A DNA stretch of 64,000 nucleotides from JAFEDN01 sp963795715 (GTDB taxonomy: Bacteria; Pseudomonadota; Gammaproteobacteria; Coxiellales; Coxiellaceae), in NCBI GenBank assembly GCA_963795715.1, contig CAWCIY010000003.1, positions 248,001 through 312,000 on the forward strand. The letters run 5' to 3'. Under the pieces are notes generated by a model, which was given only the letters and a program-made list of their open reading frames with translations, made no database searches and was not told the DNA's origin. Below are positions 18,004-27,017 of this stretch, in pieces. Numbering within the stretch: the stretch's first letter is position 1; the number at the start of each line of letters is the position of its first letter. The position numbers and the translations under genes were made by a program.

Positions 18004-18645
18004 TTAATCTTGCCAAAAATTTTTAAACCGTTGCGGTGAAAGCTGGGTATAAATCACCGTGTTTTTGATATTGGCATGGCCGAGATAGGCTTGAATGGCG
18101 CGGGTATCTTGACCGTTGTTTGCTAGGTAAAAGCCGGTGCTGTGGCGTAGCATGTGAGGATGGATGGTTAAGTTCAGTTGAGCCAGTTCGCCGGCACGAG
18201 TTATGATATGGCTAACTGTCCGGGCGGTCAGTGGAGTCTGGCGTTCACTGACAAATACGTATTGAGTTTGTGGGTAGTCTCGCTGCAACTGCCGCAAGGC
18301 CCTGAGCTGAATACCTCGCAGCGGATGGGTGGCCGGGATGCCCTGCTTGAGACGGCGGACATGCAGCAAGCCCTGTCTGAGATCGACCTGCTCCCAGCGC
18401 AGCGCGATAGTTTCACTGACCCGCAAGCCATGCCGAAACATCATCAGGATGAGCGTGTCATCACGATGACCATGACGGCCGTGTCGCCGAGCGGCCGTCC
18501 GAAGTTGATTAATTTCCTGCTCGGTGAGAAATTCGCGGGTGCGATAGGTTTCATTTTTGAGCTTTTTCGGCGGTGGATTTTTCAACTTTGCCGAAAACGG
18601 TATCTGGGTATTTTTTTTGGACATCGCGAAACCTCCCTGTCTCAT
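18004..18645 (-). CDS. Tyrosine recombinase, short FimB-like form
   Basis: A 213-aa protein made almost only of the catalytic domain of tyrosine recombinases. The residues of the R-K-H-R-H-Y set are visible: R75 (GLRVSE), K100, H164 and R167 (HPHMLRHS), H190 (LGHANIKNT) and Y199 (VIYTQL). It lacks the N-terminal core-binding domain of XerC/XerD, as in FimB/FimE and several small integrases. The start could be ATG at 18645 or the in-frame ATG at 18624. Its GC content is visibly above that of its neighbours, which suggests recent acquisition. No invertible repeats or attachment site could be picked out nearby. Confidence 0.88.
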   Translation of the reverse strand: MRQGGFAMSKKNTQIPFSAKLKNPPPKKLKNETYRTREFLTEQEINQLRTAARRHGRHGHRDDTLILMMFRHGLRVSETIALRWEQVDLRQGLLHVRRLKQGIPATHPLRGIQLRALRQLQRDYPQTQYVFVSERQTPLTARTVSHIITRAGELAQLNLTIHPHMLRHSTGFYLANNGQDTRAIQAYLGHANIKNTVIYTQLSPQRFKNFWQD

Positions 18646-18829
18646 CGGCTGTTATGGACTGAATTAAATTGCACTGCTGTGAAATTATACCCACTAACAG
18701 TTATTTTTCGCAATGTTTTTTCTTTTTCATAATTTTTAGAATACTCTTTGTAAAAATGTATCTTAAGGATATCATGTGATGGATATTTCAAATGCATTAA
18801 GGGTGTTGATTTTTTAAGAGGAAAAAATA

Positions 18830-19312
18830 ATGACAATATTTGCAAAAATTAAAAGAACTTTGTTTGTGTTAATATTAATTAATTCAGGCACTTCATTTGC
18901 TGCCACATTTAATTTTCATATTATAAATTCTTCGGATTCTATTGTAAATCCAATTACTATCACCGATGGAATTATGTATGTAGAGAGCGGTAATCGGAGC
19001 GACCCTGCTTGCGCATCTAAAGAAGAACCATTCACATCAGACCTTAAGGTAGCAAAAGGACAGGAAGGTATTTTTTCTTATGATCCTAAATATCCTGCAA
19101 AATGCTATGAGGACACTTCTAATTCTGGTGTTGCGGTTGCTATGGTGATAGTAACGGTAGATGGAAAAGGTATTTCTGGTAGTTGTTGGTTCCCTACTTA
19201 TCCTAGTCGCATATACGACCCAAATGCAAATATAAATGCGGGTACCGTTAAAATTACTGAAATGAGCGATCGTTTTCTTTGTGAATTTCCAATCGGAGCT
19301 CTGAAAAGGTAA
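18830..19312 (+). CDS. Small secreted protein, 160 aa
   Basis: A clear signal peptide (MTIFAKIKRTLFVLILINSGTSFA, cleavage likely after SFA) precedes a mature domain of about 136 residues that looks beta-rich and contains four cysteines (ACASKE, KCYED, GSCWFP, FLCEFP), probably two disulfides. AAGAGG lies upstream of the ATG. A protein of the same general type (signal peptide, about 155 aa, early Asn/Ser-rich strand, paired cysteines) is encoded at 34776-35243; the relation is only suggestive. Probably periplasmic or exported. No family is recognised. Confidence 0.65.
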   Translation: MTIFAKIKRTLFVLILINSGTSFAATFNFHIINSSDSIVNPITITDGIMYVESGNRSDPACASKEEPFTSDLKVAKGQEGIFSYDPKYPAKCYEDTSNSGVAVAMVIVTVDGKGISGSCWFPTYPSRIYDPNANINAGTVKITEMSDRFLCEFPIGALKR

Positions 19313-19773
19313 AAGGTTCAGTGCGAAGGTAAGGAGTCTTTGGAAAATAAGAGTTCCTTGGCCAAAAACCCTGCCGAAAAAGGCCATTTTTCGCAAAGAT
19401 TTTTACTTTTGAAATTGTTCAAGATATCATCATAAATGGAAATCAATTTAAAGGGAGTGTGAGGAGGTTGTGATGTGAAAAATCATATACTAATTTAGTA
19501 TGTGAATGTGGGGAGGAGTAAAGGGACATTACCTAATGTAGGAACTTTAAAACCTTTGGAAGAACTGAAAGAGTATTACCCAATCCGTTTAACCGCAATC
19601 ATATCGAACGTCTTTTTCTGTAACACCCATTAGTGCGATTATAGCTCTGCTAATAGAAATAGGTTATGGCTCTGGGGAGCTAGAACACGAGTTGTTAATT
19701 ATAAATTTTCAACAAAATGAATTATTTTTATTGTACATACGTGGAACACCAATGATTTGAGAGGAAAAAAGTC
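19313..19773. other. 461-base gap with hairpins, no gene
   Basis: Just after the stop codon is a weak terminator-like structure (TGGCC ... GGCCA followed by TTTTT, about 19361-19397). Around 19489-19509 there is a near-perfect stem, CATATACTAA/TTAGTATGTG. A 44-codon open stretch (VGRSKGTLPNVGTLKPLEELKEYYPIRLTAI) lies near 19505-19630 and may be a gene remnant. Confidence 0.35.
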
Positions 19774-21339
19774 ATGCGTAGAATAATGAAATATTTATTT
19801 CAAGAAAAACAAAACAATAACAATGAAATTAAAGAGAATATTGAAGAGGAGAAAATTGAAAATTTTAATCATTCAGATGCTAATTCAGATAGGATACTTG
19901 TTAACAAACGACGAATTTATCGAGGATTGACTTTTGCCTCTGTCATAGTTGACCCATTGTTTTCATATTTCCTTTTTGTAGCGGTACGAAAGGCATATCA
20001 AGCTGCATCTGAAGAATTAGGGAATGATAACCCAAGTTTGGAATGGTTTTTTTTAATATTATTTATCATTATTTCAATAATGAACGCATTATGTGATTTT
20101 TTAGTAGTAAATCCAATAGAAGAGGCAGAAGAAGCTCTTTTAGAGTCAGAGGAAAAAAAGGAAGAAAAAAATAAAAAAGGATGCAAAAAAGGAGTAGTTT
20201 GTGTGTTAAGACCAACTAACCAGGTAGTTGCTAACTTTACATATATTATTGGATCTGCTTCAGATGCAATCTCTATTGCTTATCTTACTTCGAATACGGT
20301 CATCAGATTTACTCTTGGAATACCAATAACAGTACTGGGGTTAATTTACTATAACATGATGACTAAATCAAAAGTTGATGAGCATACGGATGAATACGCA
20401 AGTCGATTGCTGGATTGTAAAGAGTCGATGGTTATAAATTCCCTAAAATCGCCAGCAATTTCCTTGGAAGTTTCCAATCAAGTGTTAATAAATGCAATAA
20501 ATCGTGCCGTTAGGTTTGGATACATCATGAATCAGTTATTAACAACTATATTCAACATTGAATCAGGAAATCCTTTAGGGGTAAGTTTAGTAATACTTGC
20601 TGTAGTTACTACTTTTTATTCTGCTTTATTTTCACGAACTTTAAATGTGCATAAACAATTTTTTAATAAAGAGTTTCTTACTTTGAGTGATGGAATTCTG
20701 AAGCAAACAAAAGTATCCAAATCTAAAATTTTGATAGATGGAATGATGACTTTGTTAAGAGCTGTTCCAGCAGCAACATTAATCTATAGGCATAGCTTTA
20801 CTAATCCGGTATTAAAGTCAATTACAGCGATCACAAGTGGTTTGGCCATAACGTTTCATAGCTCATATGCAAGATACAACAGAAGTTTATACAAAACTGC
20901 TCTTGAAAATAGGAAGATGTCACCTGCTTTAGGTAATATTCAATCTAGCGATGCTTTGACGCTTCCTTTTGATTCGATTCAGAATCAATACAAAACAAAT
21001 TCACTTAAAACCTTCGTCACTATATTGAATACAGGCGCTAGGATGACATCTTGGTTTTCTTTTTATGGTTTTTTGGTTACGCTTCAGCAGCTAATAACGC
21101 CATATACCGGTTTGAATTTAGATTTTTACGACTTATTATGCATTCATCAATTATGGTGTATTCCTTCTTTAGAAAATGATGCTAGTTTCTATCAAGATAG
21201 TTTAGTGGATAATCTAACTTATTACCAGGCTAAAGTAACTATTGAAAGAAAATTTCCAACATTTGGCTGGGGTGCTTTTTGGAGAGCTAAAACAGAATAT
21301 TCAGAATTACCACAATTGTTAAGAGCGTATGAATTGTAA
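19774..21339 (+). CDS. Polytopic membrane protein, 521 aa, unknown
   Basis: The start has GAGAGG upstream. An acidic Asn/Glu-rich cytoplasmic leader of about 45 residues is followed by some eight hydrophobic helices: FASVIVDPLFSYFLFVAV, WFFLILFIIISIMNALCDFLVV, a charged Glu/Lys linker, then further pairs to the LVTLQQLITPYTGL region. The layout suggests a transporter-like or channel-like protein, but no signature motif is found. It ends 75 bases before the alpha-oxoamine synthase gene on the same strand, so it may belong to the same transcription unit and could serve the pathway as an exporter. That link is inference. Confidence 0.6.
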   Translation: MRRIMKYLFQEKQNNNNEIKENIEEEKIENFNHSDANSDRILVNKRRIYRGLTFASVIVDPLFSYFLFVAVRKAYQAASEELGNDNPSLEWFFLILFIIISIMNALCDFLVVNPIEEAEEALLESEEKKEEKNKKGCKKGVVCVLRPTNQVVANFTYIIGSASDAISIAYLTSNTVIRFTLGIPITVLGLIYYNMMTKSKVDEHTDEYASRLLDCKESMVINSLKSPAISLEVSNQVLINAINRAVRFGYIMNQLLTTIFNIESGNPLGVSLVILAVVTTFYSALFSRTLNVHKQFFNKEFLTLSDGILKQTKVSKSKILIDGMMTLLRAVPAATLIYRHSFTNPVLKSITAITSGLAITFHSSYARYNRSLYKTALENRKMSPALGNIQSSDALTLPFDSIQNQYKTNSLKTFVTILNTGARMTSWFSFYGFLVTLQQLITPYTGLNLDFYDLLCIHQLWCIPSLENDASFYQDSLVDNLTYYQAKVTIERKFPTFGWGAFWRAKTEYSELPQLLRAYEL

Positions 21340-21414
21340 ACAAGAACATCTGAATTTTTATGAGGAAATATGTTTGTTAAGGGAAAATTTTTATTTTAAT
21401 TAAGGAGTTCATAT

Positions 21415-22650
21415 ATGAAACATAGAAATACGGATTTTGTTATTCAAAATTCCTTTCCAAATTATCAAAATGCAATAGAATTGGACTTAATGCAAGTTTC
21501 GATTAAGGGTCGAAATAACAAAATTGTAACAATGCCGAATGGACAAGAAGTTGTAGAATTTATCAATTGCTCATATCTTGGTCTCGATTTGGACCCAACA
21601 ATAATTGAAGCAAGTAAAAACCTTGATTCAAACTGGGGAGTAAATTTTTGTTGTGCACGTTCAAGGTTTTCAATCGAACCGACCAGAAGATTGGAAGAAG
21701 AATTATCGGAATTATTCAGAGGCAGGGTTATAACATTCCCTTCGGTAACGACTACGCATTTATCAGTGCTGCCATTGTTAGCAAGCGGTAGCCTAATCAA
21801 TTACAAAAACCCTCCAAAAGTAAAAATAATATTCGATAAATTTGCTCATTCATCTATGCAATATTTAAAACCTATATTGGCGAGCGAAGCCGAAATTAAA
21901 ACCATTGCCCATAATTCACTAGAAGAATTAAAAGCTGAAGTTATTGATGCGCATAATACAGGGAAACAGGCTGTGTATATTGCCGATGGTGTTTATTCGA
22001 TGGGAGGAACATGTCCAATAGAAGAGCTTATTCGTCTTTCCAAAGAGTTAGATTTCTATATTTATTTAGATGATGCTCACGGCACATCTATTTTTGGCAA
22101 TCTCGGAGAAGGGTATGTAATGCAAAACTTTAATAGCATACCTGATAATTTTATTGTTACATTTTGCTTGTCCAAAGGATTTGGATGCAATGGTGGTGGT
22201 GTTATATTATCAAACCGAACACAGGAACAATTGGTCAGATCATTTGGGCAAATATATGCATTTTCTGCTGCTTTGGATTTTTCTATTGTAAATGCATGTT
22301 TAGCCGCCATTAATTTACATAAGGATGGTTCTGTTAAAGGATTGCAAAAAAAATTAAAAGAAAATGTATCATTATACGATAACCTTGTTGGGGAAGAGTT
22401 AAATTTCAGTCCGATTCGAATGGTTTTAATAGGTAACGAATTAGAAGCATTAAAAATTGGTAAAAAAATACTTGAAGCAGGTTTTTTCGTTTCAGTAGTC
22501 TTTTTTCCTATCGTTCCAAGAAACAAGGCGCAGTTAAGAATATGTATCGCTGCTAATCATACTGCCGATCAGATTATTCAGCTTGTTGAAACCATTCAAA
22601 ATAATCTTAAATTAAATGTTCATAATGAACCGATAAAGTTGACAGCATGA
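21415..22650 (+). CDS. PLP-dependent alpha-oxoamine synthase family enzyme
   Basis: A fold-type I aminotransferase-like enzyme of the family that includes BioF, KBL, serine palmitoyltransferase, HemA and the autoinducer synthases CqsA/LqsA. These join an amino acid to an acyl thioester with loss of CO2. Visible landmarks are FINCSYLGL, H145 (FAHSSM, stacking on PLP), the DGVYSMGGTCPIEEL block, D220 and H222 (YLDDAHGTSIFG) and the Schiff-base lysine K254 (CLSKGFGCNGGGV). The length of 411 aa fits. It is the first gene of a six-gene operon, and its TGA overlaps the next ATG (ATGA). Neighbours rule against biotin synthesis: no other bio genes are present. The amino acid and acyl donors are unknown. 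Confidence 0.85.
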   Translation: MKHRNTDFVIQNSFPNYQNAIELDLMQVSIKGRNNKIVTMPNGQEVVEFINCSYLGLDLDPTIIEASKNLDSNWGVNFCCARSRFSIEPTRRLEEELSELFRGRVITFPSVTTTHLSVLPLLASGSLINYKNPPKVKIIFDKFAHSSMQYLKPILASEAEIKTIAHNSLEELKAEVIDAHNTGKQAVYIADGVYSMGGTCPIEELIRLSKELDFYIYLDDAHGTSIFGNLGEGYVMQNFNSIPDNFIVTFCLSKGFGCNGGGVILSNRTQEQLVRSFGQIYAFSAALDFSIVNACLAAINLHKDGSVKGLQKKLKENVSLYDNLVGEELNFSPIRMVLIGNELEALKIGKKILEAGFFVSVVFFPIVPRNKAQLRICIAANHTADQIIQLVETIQNNLKLNVHNEPIKLTA

Positions 22651-24134
22651 ATGTTAATTCAACGGAAATTGTTAAAAAATTATATATTGCAACGGCATTA
22701 GAAAAATTTAGCTTCAATGGTATTGCCGCTATACTTGTTTTATACTCGGTGACAGCTCTTGGTCTATCTGATCAAAACGCTTTTGAAATTTTTGGCTTAG
22801 TGAATTCATTTGCTTTCATTTCAGCTCTCATTGGTGGGTGGTTATCTGATAGTTTTTTAGGGTATCAAAAAACACTCATATTAGGTTCAATTTTGATGAT
22901 CATCGGTCTAATTTCAACATATTTTATAGCGAAATTAACGCCTTCAATGTATTTTATGTTGGCAATTATAGCGTTAGGTAGTGGATTAATAAGAGGGAAT
23001 ATACCATCATTTCTTGGCGCAGTATGCAACGAAAATGGTTTAAATAGAGACGCTACTTTTTCAACATTTTATGTGGCTATCAATATTGGAACGATATTAG
23101 GCGCCGGTGTATGTGGGGTCGTAGGTCAAATGTTTTCTTGGAGAGTTGCATTTTTATTAGCTGGTATAGCCATGTTGTTCTTTTTTATTATGCTCGTTAA
23201 GCCATCAAATAATTCACTTGGTAATAAAATTTTAGATATTCAGGGTAATTACAAAATAAAAAGCAGACTACCTTTAGTTTCTCTTATTTTATTCAGCACT
23301 ATAGTTGTATTTTTTATGTTACTTTTCTTTAAAAATATTTCAAACGTTATCTACATTTTGATATTTTTGATGTCTGTCATCATATTTATTATTGCAACTA
23401 TAAAAAGCCAATCTTTTAAGCCGATGATAACAATTTTTATATTGATGATATTTAACACTGTTTTTTTTGCATTATATAGTCAAGAAAGTATGTCGATAAT
23501 CATGTTTGCTGAAAGAAATGTAGAAAGATCTTTGAATAGTGTTTTTGGGATATCTCATATTAGTTTATTCAATAGACATATTAATGAAATCCCGGCGTCG
23601 TTTTTTCAAACGATAGATCCTTTTTGGAATATCTTGCTGGGGACTGCATTTGTTTTTCTTTGGAATTTTAATTTTTTAAAAAATAGTTATAACGGTAAAT
23701 TTTTTGCTGGTGCGGTAATGATTTCCTGTGCATTTTGTCTGATCCTCACAGGAATTAAATATGCAACGCATGATAAAGTTTCACTTTGGTGGCTTGTTTT
23801 TTCTTATTTATTTTTTGTTCTGGGAGAACTATTAATTATTCCCACGGGATTGTCTGCTGTATCCGAATTAGCGCCAAAAAAAATATCTGGTTTGGTTATG
23901 GGTATTTGGTATTTTTTTATGGGATTGTCAATGTGGATAGCGGAGTTATTTTCAAAAATATCATCGATACAAAGATCGAATGATACTGTAGCTTCATCAG
24001 TTATTGTTTATTATGATGCATTTAAAAATTATCTATTTTGGAGTATTGGCTTATGTGTTTACATTCTGGTATTAATTTTAGTTCAAAATAGAAAAATCTT
24101 TATAACTTATTTTTATCGAGAAACCGATGCGTAA
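22647..24134 (+). CDS. POT/PTR-type MFS transporter
   Basis: A 495-aa major facilitator with about 12-14 helices. The opening ALEKFSFNGIAAILVLYSV corresponds to the ExxERFxYYG-type signature of proton-dependent oligopeptide transporters, although the arginines of that motif are not conserved. ATFSTFYVAINIGTILGAG matches the FxxFYxxINxGSL motif. POT proteins take up di- and tripeptides with protons, but divergent members act on other solutes and some export. It is translationally coupled to the synthase before it, so it probably moves the substrate or product of the pathway. Confidence 0.8.
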   Translation: MNVNSTEIVKKLYIATALEKFSFNGIAAILVLYSVTALGLSDQNAFEIFGLVNSFAFISALIGGWLSDSFLGYQKTLILGSILMIIGLISTYFIAKLTPSMYFMLAIIALGSGLIRGNIPSFLGAVCNENGLNRDATFSTFYVAINIGTILGAGVCGVVGQMFSWRVAFLLAGIAMLFFFIMLVKPSNNSLGNKILDIQGNYKIKSRLPLVSLILFSTIVVFFMLLFFKNISNVIYILIFLMSVIIFIIATIKSQSFKPMITIFILMIFNTVFFALYSQESMSIIMFAERNVERSLNSVFGISHISLFNRHINEIPASFFQTIDPFWNILLGTAFVFLWNFNFLKNSYNGKFFAGAVMISCAFCLILTGIKYATHDKVSLWWLVFSYLFFVLGELLIIPTGLSAVSELAPKKISGLVMGIWYFFMGLSMWIAELFSKISSIQRSNDTVASSVIVYYDAFKNYLFWSIGLCVYILVLILVQNRKIFITYFYRETDA

Positions 24135-25137
24135 AAAATTGAGTCATGAGTTTATGCGGGCTATTATTATCAATAATGATATGCCAAAACCAAAATTACA
24201 GCTTATCGAATGGGCTAAGCCTGTTCCAAATAAAGATGAGGTGTTAATAAAAGTAAAAGCGAGTGGAGTAAACTGGGCTGACATTGAGCAAAAGGAAGGA
24301 AATTATCCTCCGCCACCAGGCGCTTCTCCTATTATGGGGCTAGAGGTATCAGGAATAGTGTGTGGCATTGGGAAAAATGTTAAAAAGATTAAAATTGGAG
24401 ATAAAGTTATGGCTTTACTCTCCGGTGGTGGGTATGCTGAATATGCTGTTGCGCATCATAAATTATGTTTACGGATGCCCAACAATATAGATTATGTTAC
24501 TGCGGCAGCCGTGCCGGAGTCCTGTTTTACAATATGGGGAGCTGTTTATCAATTGGCGAAGCTGCGAGCTAAGGAGAAAATTTTAGTTCATGGATGTGGG
24601 AGTATAGGCTCAACACTGATCCAAATAGCGAATCATTTTAAATCAGAAGTATATGTTACTTGTAGTAGCAATGCTAAATGTGCATTGGCCAGAAAACTTG
24701 GCGCTAAAAAAGCCATTAACTATAAAGAACAGAATTTTGTAGGTGTCATAGCTGACGAAACTCAAGGCAAGGGAGTCGATGTAATTTTGGATATAGTCGG
24801 TGGTGATAGTTATTTTGAGAATAATATAAGCAGTTTAGCAACTTCAGGAAGACTAATAATCATTGATTGTAAATATGAGCTGGCAGAGAGCGTAAATATG
24901 GTTCCAATTATTACCAGAAACCTAACGATATATGGTTCCGTTCTTAGACCTCGTTCAATATCAGAAAAGTCACGAATGGCGAAACACATCGATCAAAAAA
25001 TTGTACCTTTGCTTAAAAACCGAGTTTTAAAACCTTTAGTTTCCCATGTATTCCCATTATTGCAAGCTGAAAAAGCCCATGAGTTTATGAAAAAAGGCAC
25101 ACATGTTGGAAAAGTTGTTTTGACCGTTGATAATTAA
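24127..25137 (+). CDS. MDR-family quinone/enoyl oxidoreductase, zinc-free
   Basis: A 336-aa medium-chain dehydrogenase/reductase. The GroES-like N-terminal half contains SGVNWADIEQKEGNYPPPPGASPIMGLEVSGIV, close to the quinone oxidoreductase pattern, and lacks the Cys/His zinc ligands of alcohol dehydrogenases. The NADP-binding half has VHGCGSIGSTLIQIAN, a variant of the AxGGVG loop in which Gly-Cys-Gly-Ser replaces the usual sequence. Such enzymes reduce activated double bonds or quinones. It overlaps the transporter gene by eight bases; an internal ATG at 24154 is a possible alternative start that matches the family N-terminus better. Its likely role is to reduce an intermediate of the operon's product. 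Confidence 0.82.
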   Translation: MRKKLSHEFMRAIIINNDMPKPKLQLIEWAKPVPNKDEVLIKVKASGVNWADIEQKEGNYPPPPGASPIMGLEVSGIVCGIGKNVKKIKIGDKVMALLSGGGYAEYAVAHHKLCLRMPNNIDYVTAAAVPESCFTIWGAVYQLAKLRAKEKILVHGCGSIGSTLIQIANHFKSEVYVTCSSNAKCALARKLGAKKAINYKEQNFVGVIADETQGKGVDVILDIVGGDSYFENNISSLATSGRLIIIDCKYELAESVNMVPIITRNLTIYGSVLRPRSISEKSRMAKHIDQKIVPLLKNRVLKPLVSHVFPLLQAEKAHEFMKKGTHVGKVVLTVDN

Positions 25138-25159
25138 CCTATTTTAGGAGGAACATTCT

Positions 25160-26044
25160 ATGAAAATCAACCCTATCAAAGAAAATTTTGGCGCTGTATT
25201 GAGTAACATTAATTTATCTGAGCTTAGTGATGACCAAGCAAATGAAATAAAGTCCTTATTATACCAATTTAAGATTATATGTATAAAAGACCAAGCTATT
25301 AATGAAAAACAATATATAGAATTCTCTAAAAAAATCGGGGATCCAGTTAAATTTGTTGATCCTAATTATTATCATCCTGATTATCCAGAGATTTTTGTAA
25401 CTTCTAATGTTAAAAAAGATGGAAAGAAGATAGGTATGGACAGAGTTGGCTATTACTGGCATACGGATTCTTCATTTATGCCAACTCCTTTGCCTATTAC
25501 TATGCTTTATGCGCAGCTAGTTCCACAAGAAGGTGGTAAAACGTTCTTTATTGATATGCACGATGCTTATGAGAAAATGCCAAGGCATTTAATAAAAGAA
25601 ATAGAAAACAAGCAAGCCTCTCATGAAGGAAAATGGCGATATATCATCACAGAAGAAGATGCGAGTCTTTCCATTCAAGAGGTGTTGGATAGAGATGAAA
25701 TGCTTACGCCTTCATCCGTCCATCCAACAATTATTACTCATCCCTTCACTAAAAAAGAGATATTATATATTAATGAAGGTTTTACACGTAGAGTTTTAGG
25801 AATGGAATATGATAAAAGTAAATTGCTATTAGATGAGATGTTTGAGTTTATTAAAAATAATTCTAGCCAATATGCACACAAATGGAGTAAAGGTGATGTG
25901 ATCCTTTGGGATAATAGATCAGTGATCCATAAAGCAGAACCTGCTTTAAAAGGGCAACCTCGTATGCTGTTTAGAATCGGTATTAGCGATGGTGCTTTCT
26001 ATGAAAATATTTCCTCTAGAAGTGTAACTACTGTATATGCGTGA
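25160..26044 (+). CDS. TauD/TfdA-type Fe(II)/2-oxoglutarate dioxygenase
   Basis: A 294-aa non-haem iron oxygenase that couples 2-oxoglutarate decarboxylation to oxidation of a substrate C-H bond. The iron triad can be read as H101-x-D103 (WHTDSSF) and H257 (SVIHKAE), with R272 (FRIGI) placed to bind 2-oxoglutarate. The order and spacing fit TauD. A strong AGGAGG ribosome binding site precedes the ATG. The taurine or 2,4-D substrates of named relatives cannot be assumed. It sits between an MDR reductase and a KAS III-like gene, so a tailoring hydroxylation or desaturation of an alpha-aminoketone-type product is likely. Confidence 0.88.
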   Translation: MKINPIKENFGAVLSNINLSELSDDQANEIKSLLYQFKIICIKDQAINEKQYIEFSKKIGDPVKFVDPNYYHPDYPEIFVTSNVKKDGKKIGMDRVGYYWHTDSSFMPTPLPITMLYAQLVPQEGGKTFFIDMHDAYEKMPRHLIKEIENKQASHEGKWRYIITEEDASLSIQEVLDRDEMLTPSSVHPTIITHPFTKKEILYINEGFTRRVLGMEYDKSKLLLDEMFEFIKNNSSQYAHKWSKGDVILWDNRSVIHKAEPALKGQPRMLFRIGISDGAFYENISSRSVTTVYA

Positions 26045-27005
26045 ATACATAGGAATATCTGATATTGCGGTTTGTATCCCAGATGAAAGGATAACTGTTT
26101 CACAGTTATCTCAGTTATCTTTGATTCCTGAAAGTGTTCTAATTAAAAAAACTGGAGTTAAGGAATTTCCTGTTTTAAGTTCCGGGCAGGCCCATATAGA
26201 TCTTGCTATTAAGTCTACTAAAGATCTTATTAAAAATTGTAATGTATCTCCTTCAAAAATAGATATAATATTGTTTTGTAGCTGCGGAATTCAAGATCAA
26301 TATATGTGGTCTCCGGCTGCTAAAGTGCAGCAAGCCATTAAAGCTAAAAACGCCTTTTCGTTTGAAATTAGTAATGGTTGTAATGCGGGAAACTTAGGCA
26401 TAAACATAGCTGCTGCTATGTTAAAAAATGATGCGACAAAGAAAATTGCTATAGTAGTTGTCTGTGATGCGCTTTCCAGAACTGTTAATAGAAACAATAA
26501 AGATCATCTTTCAATTTTTAATTTTGCTGATGCATCGACAAGTATATTAATAATGAAAGGGGAGAAACGAAACAATATTTTAAGTACAGTGAGCCAAACC
26601 ATCCCCGATTTTGTTGATCATCTATACATACCTTACAATAATAAAATTATATCCATGAGTAAAAATAGTGATGAAGATAAATTGTTATCACAAACATATA
26701 TAAAAATGTATCCTAAAATGATTAAGAGTGCTATAAAAAAAGCGAATCTTAGAATCTCAGACATTTCATATTTATTGATGAATCAAGGGGATCATGGCTT
26801 GATTAAAAAAATTCCTGATATTTTAAATATCCCAGAAAATAAAATATTTAGGTCGCATGAAAACTTTGGTCACATGGGAGGCTCAGATGTATTTTTTGGC
26901 ATGAAACAACTAGCCAAAGGAAGTCATTTAAAACCTGATGATATTATTGTCCTGGCGTCTAGCGCGATAGGTTTTTCTTGGGCGGCAACTGTAATTCAAA
27001 TATAG
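26037..27005 (+). CDS. KAS III (FabH-like) thiolase-fold enzyme with altered active site
   Basis: A 322-aa protein with the two-part thiolase fold of 3-oxoacyl-ACP synthase III. The nucleophile Cys115 lies in EISNGCNAGNLGINIA, matching the AACAGF block. The second half departs from FabH: where the family has HQAN the sequence reads NQGDH (249-253), and where it has GNT/S it reads GHMGGSD (278-284). The catalytic His and Asn positions therefore seem exchanged or replaced. Some FabH-like acyltransferases are known to vary here, so acyl transfer without decarboxylation is possible. It overlaps the dioxygenase gene by eight bases (ATGCGTGA) and thus belongs firmly to the operon. Confidence 0.78.
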   Translation: MREYIGISDIAVCIPDERITVSQLSQLSLIPESVLIKKTGVKEFPVLSSGQAHIDLAIKSTKDLIKNCNVSPSKIDIILFCSCGIQDQYMWSPAAKVQQAIKAKNAFSFEISNGCNAGNLGINIAAAMLKNDATKKIAIVVVCDALSRTVNRNNKDHLSIFNFADASTSILIMKGEKRNNILSTVSQTIPDFVDHLYIPYNNKIISMSKNSDEDKLLSQTYIKMYPKMIKSAIKKANLRISDISYLLMNQGDHGLIKKIPDILNIPENKIFRSHENFGHMGGSDVFFGMKQLAKGSHLKPDDIIVLASSAIGFSWAATVIQI

Positions 27006-27017
27006 GATGAGGTTCTT

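Noticed and set aside
18178..18732. 184-codon plus-strand frame over the recombinase gene
   Set aside because: It is antisense to a gene with all recombinase catalytic residues.
21415..22650. Assignment as BioF (biotin synthesis)
   Set aside because: No other biotin genes are nearby and the operon partners are oxygenase, KAS III-like and transport genes; only the family-level call is justified.
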